From the NCBI GenBank assembly GCA_946478935.1, contig CAMLEL010000122.1, positions 1 to 7,112 on the forward strand: a stretch of 7,112 nt of DNA, read 5' to 3'. A program made the translations under genes and the position numbers. Shown here in pieces: positions 1 through 6,588 of the stretch. A model generated the notes under the pieces. That model made no database searches, was not told the DNA's origin, and worked only from the letters and a program-made list of their open reading frames with translations. How positions within the stretch are numbered: position 1 is the first letter of the stretch; every line of letters begins with the position of its first letter. Origin of the DNA: an uncultured Armatimonadota bacterium. GTDB lineage: Bacteria; Armatimonadota; Fimbriimonadia; Fimbriimonadales; Fimbriimonadaceae.

Positions 1-197
1 GGACCTACCGGCAGGCGCTCACGATTCGCATCGATCCGCGCGTGCGGGCGACGCTCGCCGACCTGACGGCGCAATTCACGCTGTCGAGGCGCCTCGACGC
101 GACGATCCGTCGTCTCGCCGAAGAAAATCTCCGGCCAGGATGCATTGGGGATATCGAGGGTGATCTGCGGTTGAACGGCCAACAGTGCGACGGATAG
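1..197 (+). CDS. C-terminal end of sortilin/VPS10-type BNR-repeat protein (partial)
   Basis: The reading frame enters from outside the window (first full codon at base 3) and stops at TAG 195-197. The first ~42 residues (TYRQALTIRIDPRVRATLAD, then a helix ending RRLAEE) match the pattern I know from the C-terminal region of bacterial VPS10/sortilin-like BNR-repeat proteins, often annotated as glycosyl hydrolases: a tail domain ending in a 'tqpLtvrmDPRVkts..DL..qf.ls..L' strand-turn-helix. These are usually exported beta-propellers, and their substrate is generally unknown. The first 120 bases are about 71% G+C by hand count, while 121-240 are 55%. The last ~23 residues do not resemble the family and may be out-of-context sequence after a junction. 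The identification rests on memory of the family, not on an alignment. Confidence 0.6.
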   Translation, partial: TYRQALTIRIDPRVRATLADLTAQFTLSRRLDATIRRLAEENLRPGCIGDIEGDLRLNGQQCDG

Positions 198-209
198 GGC
201 AAGTGTCAT
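3..209 (-). CDS. Possible N-terminal fragment of a secreted protein, overlapping the BNR end antisense
   Basis: An ATG at 209-207 opens a frame that runs to the window edge. It begins MTLALSVALLAVQPQ and continues ITLDIPNASWPEIF. This looks like a short signal peptide without a basic n-region, followed by a strand-helix start as seen in secretin-N/STN-like domains. Beyond roughly residue 30 (base ~120) it becomes Arg-rich and is simply the complement of the better supported BNR reading. Only 120-209 is therefore likely to be native to this gene. It lies 65 bases downstream of the 327-residue gene in the same direction, which would suit an operon. No Shine-Dalgarno sequence is visible. A chance open frame opposite the BNR end is the main alternative. 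Confidence 0.3.
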   Translation of the reverse strand, partial: MTLALSVALLAVQPQITLDIPNASWPEIFFGETTDRRVEAPRQRELRRQVGERRPHARIDANRERLPVG

Positions 210-236
210 CCTGTCCAATAGACGGCTCTCAGTGGT

Positions 237-251
237 GCGCGGTTACCGTGC
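237..251. terminator. Small hairpin between convergent genes, weak terminator candidate
   Basis: GCGCGG (237-242) and CCGTGC (246-251) form a 6-bp stem with one G-T pair and a 3-base loop. It lies between the end of the plus-strand BNR gene and the end of the minus-strand 327-residue gene. No T-tract follows on either strand, so intrinsic termination is doubtful. Nothing else is visible in 198-274. Confidence 0.2.
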
Positions 252-274
252 ATCCGCATACTGCCGGAGCCATT

Positions 275-1258
275 TTATAGTACGATCCACGAATCCGGGT
301 TGTCGTTAGACGGAAACATTGCGCCAACCTGGGCGGGTGGGCCAAAGACCACCTTGGGCTGACTTGACAGATTGATGCGTCCAAGCAGAACGATGTAGAT
401 ATCGGCCACCTGTCGAAAGCTTGGATTCTGTTCCTGACTCAGTTCTTCAACGGAATCAAGCTTGCGCAGCACAGCACGATGAAGCGGAGTGCGCATCGGA
501 ACATCAAGTGTCACCGAACCATTGCTCTTTTCAAACGCCTGCTGAAGTTGCTTATTCGAAATCGCCTTTATTGCCTCAACGCATAGATTCGATTGCGCCT
601 CACTGTACCGCTGCCCCCACTCAAATTGCGGATAACCAACCGGTACCGGATTGGCGTACGACTGAAGGAAACGAGCCCTGTATGAATCAGGATCAAAATC
701 GAACCTGAATTCATTCGGCAAGTTTTGAAACTTCGCGCCAATCGCTCGGGCAATAGAAGACAAGAGTTGGCTCTCTGTGGCATCCTTCGCGGAAACTGCC
801 ACGCCAAGCCTCTGATAAAGCCAATGAATTTTGATCGGCTTAGAAAAATTCATCCTGTTTAAGGATCCCAATCGCAATGCAGTTTTCGGGGAGGTCGTCA
901 GCGTAAAACGCCCATTCGCACCCACTCCATCCGGCGCGAGGAATGGCTTTACGGTCGACAAGTATTGCTCGTCGCTGGCGATAATTATGGAAGGCAACCC
1001 ACCTCGATAGATAGCCAACGAATCATCAGCGTTTTCTAATTGATGCTTTCCTACGGTCTTCATGAGACGGCGAAGATCTTTGGCCTCTTGCCATTTCAGG
1101 GTAAAGGGTTTGATGGGCTTGTCATCGTAGACTAAGCAGCTGACTGGTAGCCTCGTCGCCTCGGCCAATTGGCGACAAAGGCTCCCAGAATCACCGCCTG
1201 TAAACACTAGGGTGTGCGGCGAAACAATTGATGCACCTAGAAAAGAGATTCCCACCAT
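275..1258 (-). CDS. Uncharacterised, possibly exported protein with STN-like modules (327 aa)
   Basis: I do not recognise this as a named family. Two stretches have the strand-helix-strand pattern of secretin-N/STN short domains. One is residues 15-56 (TLVFTGGDSGSLCRQLAEAT, then LPVSCLVYDDKPIKPFTLKW). The other is 150-190 (GVAVSAKDATESQLLSSIA, then RAIGAKFQ and a short strand). Such domains usually sit in periplasmic parts of secretins or TonB-type receptors, but no secretin core follows. The N-terminus (MVGISFLGASIVSPHTLVF) is mildly hydrophobic but is not a clear signal peptide. A TGA three codons upstream prevents a longer frame, and no Shine-Dalgarno is seen, so the native N-terminus may lie upstream (see 1265-1375). 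Sampled lines are 42-50% G+C against 55-67% in mgtE and ftsH, which suggests relaxed selection or transfer. A promoter lies at 1393-1421. Confidence 0.65.
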   Translation of the reverse strand: MVGISFLGASIVSPHTLVFTGGDSGSLCRQLAEATRLPVSCLVYDDKPIKPFTLKWQEAKDLRRLMKTVGKHQLENADDSLAIYRGGLPSIIIASDEQYLSTVKPFLAPDGVGANGRFTLTTSPKTALRLGSLNRMNFSKPIKIHWLYQRLGVAVSAKDATESQLLSSIARAIGAKFQNLPNEFRFDFDPDSYRARFLQSYANPVPVGYPQFEWGQRYSEAQSNLCVEAIKAISNKQLQQAFEKSNGSVTLDVPMRTPLHRAVLRKLDSVEELSQEQNPSFRQVADIYIVLLGRINLSSQPKVVFGPPAQVGAMFPSNDNPDSWIVL

Positions 1259-1264
1259 TTCAAT

Positions 1265-1375
1265 TCAGAGCACGTTTTTGACTTCGGCAGACACAACAAA
1301 ATTAACTACATTCGTATCTGCAATTTTATGCAGCGCCGGCCTGATCCGCCTGGAACACTGCTTTGCGAACTGCAA
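1265..1375 (-). pseudogene. In-frame upstream peptide ending in TGA, possible broken 5' part of the 327-aa gene
   Basis: Between the promoter at 1393-1421 and the ATG at 1258, the same frame is open from TTG (1375-1373) for 36 codons to TGA (1267-1265). Only ATT and GAA then separate it from the ATG. The second half reads ALHKIADTNVVNFVVSAEVK, which has the helix-then-strand pattern of an STN/secretin-N module ('L..iA..t.vNfvv...vk'), like the modules in the downstream protein. This would fit a gene interrupted by one nonsense codon, or a short leader peptide. No Shine-Dalgarno is visible before the TTG, and a short open frame can arise by chance. Confidence 0.3.
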
Positions 1376-1392
1376 CGATTAAAAGCAACTCG

Positions 1393-1421
1393 ATTATGCC
1401 AAGTTAAATGAATTCTATCAA
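1393..1421 (-). promoter_or_regulatory. Promoter for the 327-aa gene
   Basis: On the minus strand, TTGATA (1421-1416) and CATAAT (1398-1393) are separated by 17 bases. Each differs from the sigma-70 consensus at one position. Transcription would begin near 1386, inside the gap after mgtE, leaving a leader of about 128 nt that contains the short in-frame peptide. Confidence 0.6.
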
Positions 1422-1424
1422 TCC

Positions 1425-1459
1425 AGCAACAAGAATTGCCATGGATCCGCTTTCTTGCT
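1425..1459 (-). terminator. Imperfect hairpin after mgtE, weak terminator candidate
   Basis: Just past the mgtE stop, CAAGAA (1430-1435) can pair with TTCTTG (1452-1457). Alternatively, AGCAA (1425-1429) can pair with TTGCT (1455-1459) with a bulge. No T-run follows on the minus strand, so it is at best a weak or factor-dependent end for the mgtE transcript. Confidence 0.2.
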
Positions 1460-1461
1460 AC

Positions 1462-2832
1462 TTAAAACTCCGTTAGCCTTCGCGCAAATTCGAAGAAAAT
1501 GATCAAGCCGGTGGCATCGCAAAACGTCGTGATGAACGGTGCGCTCATCACCGCCGGGTCGATGTTCAATCGTTTGGCCGCAAGCGGCAATACGCTGCCG
1601 ATCGCCGTCGCCCAAAGGATAATTGCCGGTAACGCCAAACCCACGATAAGAGAAATCTCGTACCCACTTCCCCACATGAGTGCCCGCACATAGCCAATGG
1701 CACCGAGAGTCAAGCCGATCACAAGCGCGACCACAAACTCCCTACGCACCACGATCCAGGCATCTCGCACCGTGACTTCACCGATCGCCAGTGCGCGCGT
1801 GATCGTTGTCGTGACCTGCGAGCCCGAGTTGCCACCCGCTCCGATCAGCAGCGGGATAAAGATCATCAGTTGCGCCAAGACCGTTTGGCCCCCATCTTGA
1901 GCCTGACCCGTGTAATGCCTGAGCACCGCCCCGGTGAAGAACTCGGCCACAAACAAGATGAGCAGCCAAGGCAGGCGCCTCTTCACCAACTGCAATGGCT
2001 TTAGCGATAGGTAAGCCTCTGCATCACCGGTCACGCCACCAAGTTTCAGGACGTCTTCGGTGTCTTCTTCCCGAATAACGGTCTGGGCGTCGTCACCGGT
2101 GAAGATGCCAACCATGCGCCCGCGCCGATCGAGAACCGGTAACGCATAGAAGCCGTATCGGGCCATGCGACGGGCAGCCTCTTCCGCCGGCTCAAAGGCG
2201 TCCGCCGTAACCGGCTCTTTGTTCATCAGGTCAGCCGCAACCTGTTCAGGCAAGGCGCGGATCGCCCGCCGGAGGCTGAAGACGCCCAGCAGGTGTTGGT
2301 GCGTGTCCAATACGTAGATGTCGTTGACGGTCTCGTACTTCTCTTCCGAAGAGAGACGAATGTCCTTGAGGACCTCCGCCATTTGCGTGTCGGGCCCGAC
2401 CTCGAAGAACTGCTCGGTCATCATCCGACCGACCGCATCCTCTGGATAATCCATGAGGCGCCGAATCTCTTCCGCGTCTTCAACCGGAATGATTTCAAGC
2501 AACGCGGAAAACCTCTCGGGCCCCACCTCTTCCCGGAAGTCCAGTGCGTCGTCCATGGGAAGAACGTCCAGGTAATGAGCCAACGTGGAATCAGGCAGTT
2601 CCTGACTGAATGCCCGCGAGGTCTCCGTTGGAAGTTCGATTAAAACGTCGGCTGCCAATTCAGGCTCCAAGCCGCGCAGGATGATCAGGCCGTCTGACAG
2701 GTCCAGGCGCACAAGGGCGTCCGCGAGGTCTTCCGGTCGTTCATCCGAAAGCTGCTCTCGAATCAGGTCTGGGTTGCTGGATCGGGCAAGCGATTCTAGC
2801 TGCTCGATGAAAGTCAGTTCATCGGTTCGCAT
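1462..2832 (-). CDS. mgtE: MgtE magnesium channel/transporter
   Basis: This is an inner-membrane Mg2+-selective channel whose cytosolic domains sense Mg2+ and close the pore when it is abundant. At 456 residues it is close to the 450 of Thermus thermophilus MgtE. The N-terminal superhelical MgtE_N domain covers about 25-130, two CBS domains follow at about 135-195 and 200-255, then the plug helix (~256-283) and five membrane helices from ~286 to 450. The signature loop PLLIGAGGNSGSQ lies at 327-339. The last helix has DPAVMSAPFITTFCDATG, where D439 corresponds to the pore Asp432 of the Thermus protein and D425 to Asp418. The ATG start is supported by CCAGGAG eight bases upstream. It is transcribed alone, diverging from tilS, and nothing looks damaged. 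Length, domain order and motifs make the call secure. Confidence 0.96.
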   Translation of the reverse strand: MRTDELTFIEQLESLARSSNPDLIREQLSDERPEDLADALVRLDLSDGLIILRGLEPELAADVLIELPTETSRAFSQELPDSTLAHYLDVLPMDDALDFREEVGPERFSALLEIIPVEDAEEIRRLMDYPEDAVGRMMTEQFFEVGPDTQMAEVLKDIRLSSEEKYETVNDIYVLDTHQHLLGVFSLRRAIRALPEQVAADLMNKEPVTADAFEPAEEAARRMARYGFYALPVLDRRGRMVGIFTGDDAQTVIREEDTEDVLKLGGVTGDAEAYLSLKPLQLVKRRLPWLLILFVAEFFTGAVLRHYTGQAQDGGQTVLAQLMIFIPLLIGAGGNSGSQVTTTITRALAIGEVTVRDAWIVVRREFVVALVIGLTLGAIGYVRALMWGSGYEISLIVGLALPAIILWATAIGSVLPLAAKRLNIDPAVMSAPFITTFCDATGLIIFFEFARRLTEF

Positions 2833-2840
2833 GGCGGTAA

Positions 2841-2847
2841 CTCCTGG
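2841..2847 (-). promoter_or_regulatory. mgtE ribosome binding site
   Basis: CCAGGAG on the minus strand lies 8 bases before the ATG at 2832. It is one of only two clear Shine-Dalgarno sequences in the window. It lies 6 bases from the leader hairpin at 2854-2882. Confidence 0.8.
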
Positions 2848-2853
2848 TTGTCT

Positions 2854-2882
2854 GTCAGGGCGCGTAATTCAGGGACCCTGAC
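2854..2882 (-). promoter_or_regulatory. mgtE leader: alternative hairpins from repeated TCAGGG/CCCTGA
   Basis: On the plus strand, GTCAGGG (2854-2860) is perfectly complementary to CCCTGAC (2876-2882), giving a 7-bp stem. A second copy, TCAGGG (2869-2874), forms a perfect 6-1-6 palindrome with CCCTGA (2876-2881). Both use the same right arm, so the two folds exclude each other. In the mgtE leader RNA this sits just upstream of the ribosome binding site. It could be an RNA switch or, as DNA, a repressor palindrome. Confidence 0.4.
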
Positions 2883-2889
2883 CCCTTGC

Positions 2890-2914
2890 GCCGCCACACG
2901 TCATGTGAGACGGC
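2890..2914 (-). promoter_or_regulatory. Hairpin in mgtE leader
   Basis: GCCG (2890-2893) pairs with CGGC (2911-2914), and CACA (2895-2898) pairs with TGTG (2904-2907), with a small internal loop and a 5-base terminal loop. It stands next to the alternative hairpins at 2854-2882 within the ~150-nt leader. I see no M-box or other known riboswitch consensus in this leader. Confidence 0.3.
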
Positions 2915-2990
2915 CCCTTAACGTTTGGGAATGTCCATCTTGTGATGTTCAGCGGGAATCGGGCAGATTATTGGCCGACTCCAATTCAGA

Positions 2991-3020
2991 ATTATGCACT
3001 CTACAGGCGTAGGTTGTCAA
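2991..3020 (-). promoter_or_regulatory. mgtE promoter
   Basis: On the minus strand, a perfect TTGACA (3020-3015) is followed after 18 bases by CATAAT (2996-2991), five of six matches to the consensus. Transcription would start near 2984, giving a leader of about 150 nt before the mgtE ATG. The -10 hexamer is identical to that of the promoter at 1393-1421. Confidence 0.75.
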
Positions 3021-3104
3021 CACCAGGCAAATTCTCAATTGATACAGGTTCCTTCATGATCACCAAGCTCCCTATTTCGTGCAGTATCTCTTCTTTTCGT
3101 TGAT

Positions 3105-3135
3105 TTGCATACTTTCACCTGATCAACGGTATCCT
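3105..3135 (+). promoter_or_regulatory. Possible tilS promoter giving a leaderless transcript
   Basis: TTGCAT (3105-3110) is followed after a long 19-base spacer by TATCCT (3130-3135), which fits a TANNNT-type -10 box. Its start point would fall at about 3142-3144, on or next to the tilS GTG. That would explain the absence of a Shine-Dalgarno. The -35 match and spacing are mediocre. Confidence 0.35.
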
Positions 3136-3149
3136 TACCAACCGTGATC
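3121..3149 (+). repeat. Inverted repeat covering the tilS start codon
   Basis: GATC-A-ACGGT (3121-3130) pairs with ACCGTGATC (3141-3149): nine base pairs with one bulged A at 3125 and a 10-base loop. The GTG start (3144-3146) is inside the right arm, and the candidate -10 box overlaps the loop. It could be an operator in DNA or, if transcription starts upstream, a hairpin hiding the start codon. Confidence 0.5.
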
Positions 3150-4544
3150 GAGGCCTTCAAAAAACGGTTGGAAGAAACGGGCCTCATTCCTCCTGGAGTG
3201 CGAGTCCTGCTCGGATACAGCGGTGGCGCTGATTCCACATGCTTGCTGCACCTCATGCATTCGGCTGGCATCGATGTTATCGCTGCCCATTTGCATCATG
3301 GCCAGAGATCAGAAGCGGATGACGAGTTGGCGCGCTGTCAGGCTTTTTGCGAGGAGATGGGCATTCCCTTTGTTTCTGGCCAAGCCAATGTTCCACAACT
3401 CGCGGACGATCTGAAAATCGGTTTGGAGGAGGCTGGTCGACGTGCCCGGTACGACTTCTTCCAGCAGGCGGCATATCGTCTGGAATGCCCACTGATCGCG
3501 ACCGCTCACACGCGCACGGACCATGTTGAGTCGATCTTGCTGCACCTCACGCGCGGAACCGGACTGGCGGGTCTTTCAGGAATTCCTTTGAGGCGCGGGA
3601 ACATCATTCGGCCCCTCCTTTGGGCAAGCCGCGAAGACACTTTGCGCTATTGCGAAGAACGAGAACTCTGGTTCCATGAGGACCCTGCGAACTTTGATCT
3701 GTCCTTCAGTCGGGCCCGCATTCGCCACCGAGTCGTGCCTGAATTGAAGTCCATCAATCCTAGCGTGGAGGAATCCATCAGTCGGCTTTCCGAACTCGCA
3801 GATGAGGACGACCGATTCCTCAATGGCATGGCGGCTGCTGCCCTGGAGCAGTCAGAACTAAAGATTAATGGCCCGCTGCACTTCTTGACCGTGGATTGTG
3901 AGGCGGCATTCGACCGCAGCAAGCTCGGAACCCTGCCGGCCACACTGTTTCGGCGCGCGATCCGACTCGCCGTCCAGGCTCTCGGAGCCAACCTGGAGCG
4001 CGAACATCTCGCAATCATCGAAGCCGGAGCCGCTTCCGGTGAAAACGGCTCGATCACAGCCGAAGGTGGGGGAGTGGTGGTGGAATGGCGCGAGCATTCG
4101 ATCCACATTCGCCATGTGCGGCCAACCGAGCCATTTCGCTATGCCCTCACCGTTCCCGGCGAAACGATCTCCGATGAATTCGGATGGCAATTCACGGCAT
4201 ATAAGGGCTCAGGGCGACAACAGCGCACTTCATTGAGAGCCGTTCTACCCTCCTCGGCAATCAAAGGAACCCTCTATTTCCGCACCACTCTGCCCGGCGA
4301 TCAGATGAAGCCGCTCGGCTTTGATGGAAGCCGTAAACTCGCGGATCTTCTCGGTGAGGCAAAACTGACAACCGCAGCCCGGGCCAGACTGCCCATTCTA
4401 TGTGATTTGGTCGGCCCGATCTGGGCGCCAGGCGTATGCCTAGACAACCGCATGAAGCTGGAAAATTCTGGCTCGGATGCGGTCATCGTAGAGTTTGGTC
4501 CGGTAGCACAAGACGCAAGCCATAATATAGAAACGGGCGTCTAA
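3144..4544 (+). CDS. tilS: tRNA(Ile)-lysidine synthetase TilS
   Basis: It ligates lysine onto C34 of tRNA-Ile(CAU) using ATP, so that the tRNA reads AUA and is charged with isoleucine. The 466 residues suit the long two-part form of the enzyme. The PP-loop ATPase motif SGGADS is at 26-31, HLHHGQR at 49-55, the AHTRTDHVES...RGTGLAGLSG block at 121-146, IIRPLL at 154-159 and DPANFD...RARIRHRVVPEL at 180-201. A less conserved middle domain follows. The C-terminal TilS domain is at ~374-437 (PGDQMKPLGFDGSRKLADLL at 384-403, WAPGVCLDNR at 427-436). The GTG start is the only reasonable one: TGA at 3120-3122 blocks extension, and the motif distance from the N-terminus is normal. No Shine-Dalgarno is present. 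ftsH follows after 49 bases. In many bacteria hpt lies between them; it is absent here. Confidence 0.95.
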   Translation: MIEAFKKRLEETGLIPPGVRVLLGYSGGADSTCLLHLMHSAGIDVIAAHLHHGQRSEADDELARCQAFCEEMGIPFVSGQANVPQLADDLKIGLEEAGRRARYDFFQQAAYRLECPLIATAHTRTDHVESILLHLTRGTGLAGLSGIPLRRGNIIRPLLWASREDTLRYCEERELWFHEDPANFDLSFSRARIRHRVVPELKSINPSVEESISRLSELADEDDRFLNGMAAAALEQSELKINGPLHFLTVDCEAAFDRSKLGTLPATLFRRAIRLAVQALGANLEREHLAIIEAGAASGENGSITAEGGGVVVEWREHSIHIRHVRPTEPFRYALTVPGETISDEFGWQFTAYKGSGRQQRTSLRAVLPSSAIKGTLYFRTTLPGDQMKPLGFDGSRKLADLLGEAKLTTAARARLPILCDLVGPIWAPGVCLDNRMKLENSGSDAVIVEFGPVAQDASHNIETGV

Positions 4545-4567
4545 ATGTAAACGTACCGTAAAGAAGT

Positions 4568-4584
4568 GACGGGCCAGCCCCGTC
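4568..4584 (+). promoter_or_regulatory. Hairpin abutting the ftsH ribosome binding site
   Basis: GACGGG (4568-4573) and CCCGTC (4579-4584) form a perfect 6-bp stem with loop CCAGC. The ftsH Shine-Dalgarno GGAG (4585-4588) begins at the very next base. No T-tract follows, so it is more likely to act on translation or transcript processing in the tilS-ftsH mRNA than as a terminator. Confidence 0.45.
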
Positions 4585-4593
4585 GGAGAAAAC

Positions 4594-6543
4594 TTGAGTA
4601 AAGCAGCCAGAACGTTTTTAGTGCTCGTCGTGACGGTCGTCGTCCTGATCGCCGCTATGCAGCTGTTCACGGACCCGAAAGGGTTGAACATCATGGGTGG
4701 GCCGCAACCCCAGTCCCTTGCCGCAACAGAACTCTTGAAGGAAGTCAAGAATGACAACATCAAATTCGGCAAGTGGCAGCTAGACAAGATTTCGGGCGAG
4801 TTCGCAAGCGGTAAGCCATATGAAGCGCGTGTAGGTGGTCAAGACAGTCAGACTGCCGATCTCATCATCAACACCTTCGATGAGAAAGGCGTCAAGCTCG
4901 AACTGCTTTCCCCGCCTCCGATCACCAACGTTCTCGGCATCCTGTCAGTCATCGCTTTCCCCTTGATGATCGGCCTGATGATCTGGTTCCTCGTGTTGCG
5001 ACCGGCTCAAATGGGTGGCAATCAGGCGCTGAACTTCGGCCGCAGCCGCGCCAAGCGAGTAGGTGAGACAGGTCCCAAAATCACCTTTGAAGACGTGGCC
5101 GGTATCGAAGAAGCAAAGCAAGAGCTTTACGAAATCGTCGACTTCTTGAAGAACACCAAGAAGTATGCCGCTCTCGGCGCGAAGATCCCCAAGGGCATAT
5201 TGCTCACGGGCCCTCCCGGCGTCGGAAAGACCCACCTGGCACGGGCGATCGCCGGTGAGGCGGGCGTACCGTTTTTCCACATTTCCGGCTCCGACTTTGT
5301 AGAGATGTTCGTGGGCGTGGGCGCGGCGCGCGTGCGCGACCTCTTTGAGACGGCCAAGGCGCATCGACCTTCGTTGATCTTTATCGACGAAATCGACGCC
5401 GTCGGTCGACAGCGTGGCGCGGGCCTCGGCGGTGGCCACGATGAGCGGGAACAAACCCTCAACCAAATGCTCGTCGAAATGGATGGATTCGATCCCAACT
5501 CGGGCGTTATTCTAATCGCCGCCACCAACCGTCCCGACGTCTTGGATCCCGCTCTCCTCCGACCAGGGCGATTCGACCGGCAGATCGTTGTGGACGCACC
5601 CGACCAAAACGGTCGCCAGGCGATTCTAAAGATTCACGCCAAGGGTAAACCGCTCGAATCCGATATCAACATGGAGACGCTGGCGAAGCGAACTCCCGGA
5701 TTCACCGGCGCAGATCTGGCGAACATGCTGAACGAAGGAGCGCTGTTGGCCGCTCGGCGCGGACACACCAGGATTCAGCAAGAGGACCTGGACGAAGCAC
5801 TCGATCGCGTCATCGCGGGGCCGCAACGCAAGAGCCGAATCATGGATTCCAAGGAGCGCGAGGTCATCGCTTATCACGAAGCCGGCCACGCCGTCATCGG
5901 CGAACTCCTGGAGAATTGCGACCCTGTTCACAAAGTGACGATTCTTCCTCGTGGAATGTCCTTGGGTTCTACATGGCACGTTCCAGAAGCTGACAAATTC
6001 TTGGTGAGCAAGGACGAGCTGATGGACGATGTGACCGCTCTGCTCGGGGGTCGAGTTGCCGAAGAGATCGTTTACAACCGAGTTTGGACGGGAGCTTCCA
6101 ACGATTTGGAGCGAGTCACGCGCATCGCCCGAGCAATGGTTTGCGAGTATGGCATGAGCGAGAAACTCGGGACGCTCGCCCTCGGCCGCCGAGCCCACAA
6201 TCCCTTCCTCGGTCGGGACTACAACGACGAGCGAAACTATTCAGAAGACGTCGCTCGCCAGATTGATGAGGAAGTGCGTGACATCGTGGATAAGAGCCAC
6301 CGCCGCGCCACCGACATGCTGCTTGAGCATCGTTGGCAGCTTGATGCCGTCGTGCAGGCTCTCTTGGAGCGGGAAACCCTCAACCGCGACGAGTTCCTGC
6401 TGGTGATGGCTGGCAAGCCCCTGCCTGAGTTGGAAATCTCACCCAATCATCCTGATGACGGCGAAGAGCTTGAAGGTAAGGAGACGGACAAATCGCGCAA
6501 GGCCAACGTCGTTGGCCCACGCTTCGAGCCCGGGCCCGCCTAA
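4594..6543 (+). CDS. ftsH: ATP-dependent zinc metalloprotease FtsH
   Basis: A hexameric inner-membrane AAA+ protease that extracts and degrades misfolded membrane proteins and short-lived regulators. At 649 residues it is typical in length. Membrane helix 1 is at ~7-24, the extracytoplasmic domain at 25-108 and helix 2 at ~110-135. The AAA module has Walker A GPPGVGKT (206-213), the pore loop with F239-V240-G241, Walker B LIFIDEID (261-268) and the second region of homology ending RPGRFDR (323-329) with its arginine fingers. The protease has HEAGH (428-432) and the third zinc ligand D504 in TGASNDL. All catalytic residues are present. The start is TTG, five bases after GGAG; TGA at 4567 excludes an upstream start. 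The Walker A variant GVGKTH and the tail [11 protein letters not shown] recall Deinococcota proteins. It is probably co-transcribed with tilS. Confidence 0.97.
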   Translation: MSKAARTFLVLVVTVVVLIAAMQLFTDPKGLNIMGGPQPQSLAATELLKEVKNDNIKFGKWQLDKISGEFASGKPYEARVGGQDSQTADLIINTFDEKGVKLELLSPPPITNVLGILSVIAFPLMIGLMIWFLVLRPAQMGGNQALNFGRSRAKRVGETGPKITFEDVAGIEEAKQELYEIVDFLKNTKKYAALGAKIPKGILLTGPPGVGKTHLARAIAGEAGVPFFHISGSDFVEMFVGVGAARVRDLFETAKAHRPSLIFIDEIDAVGRQRGAGLGGGHDEREQTLNQMLVEMDGFDPNSGVILIAATNRPDVLDPALLRPGRFDRQIVVDAPDQNGRQAILKIHAKGKPLESDINMETLAKRTPGFTGADLANMLNEGALLAARRGHTRIQQEDLDEALDRVIAGPQRKSRIMDSKEREVIAYHEAGHAVIGELLENCDPVHKVTILPRGMSLGSTWHVPEADKFLVSKDELMDDVTALLGGRVAEEIVYNRVWTGASNDLERVTRIARAMVCEYGMSEKLGTLALGRRAHNPFLGRDYNDERNYSEDVARQIDEEVRDIVDKSHRRATDMLLEHRWQLDAVVQALLERETLNRDEFLLVMAGKPLPELEISPNHPDDGEELEGKETDKSRKANVVGPRFEPGPA

Positions 6544-6559
6544 AGGTTCCCCCGGAGGC

Positions 6560-6588
6560 TAGACAGTTCGTCCGGGACGTGATATACT
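6560..6588 (+). promoter_or_regulatory. Extended -10 promoter for the TPR gene
   Basis: TAGACA (6560-6565) and TATACT (6583-6588) are exactly 17 bases apart, and TG at 6580-6581 gives an extended -10. Each hexamer differs from consensus at one position. Transcription would begin near 6595, so a GTG at 6579 cannot be the start of the TPR protein. Confidence 0.75.

Noticed and set aside
5..202. Minus-strand open frame of 65 codons at the left edge (starting MPYPSHCWPF)
   Set aside because: It is Ser/Arg-rich in the way of a shadow frame, has no ribosome binding site, and lies opposite the better supported BNR-protein reading.
2833..2990. M-box (ykoK) magnesium riboswitch in the mgtE leader
   Set aside because: I looked for the conserved M-box purine-rich blocks and pairing pattern and did not find them; the leader hairpins are of another kind.
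3035..3271. Minus-strand frame of 78 codons over the tilS start
   Set aside because: It overlaps the well supported tilS N-terminus and resembles no protein; its composition is that of a shadow.
4545..4593. Intrinsic terminator between tilS and ftsH
   Set aside because: The hairpin at 4568-4584 is followed directly by the ftsH Shine-Dalgarno and not by a T-tract.
4945..5466. Long minus-strand frames inside ftsH (173 and 133 codons) and at 5626-6198 (190 codons)
   Set aside because: They lie opposite conserved FtsH motifs. G+C-rich genes commonly leave open antisense frames, and no domain is recognisable in them.
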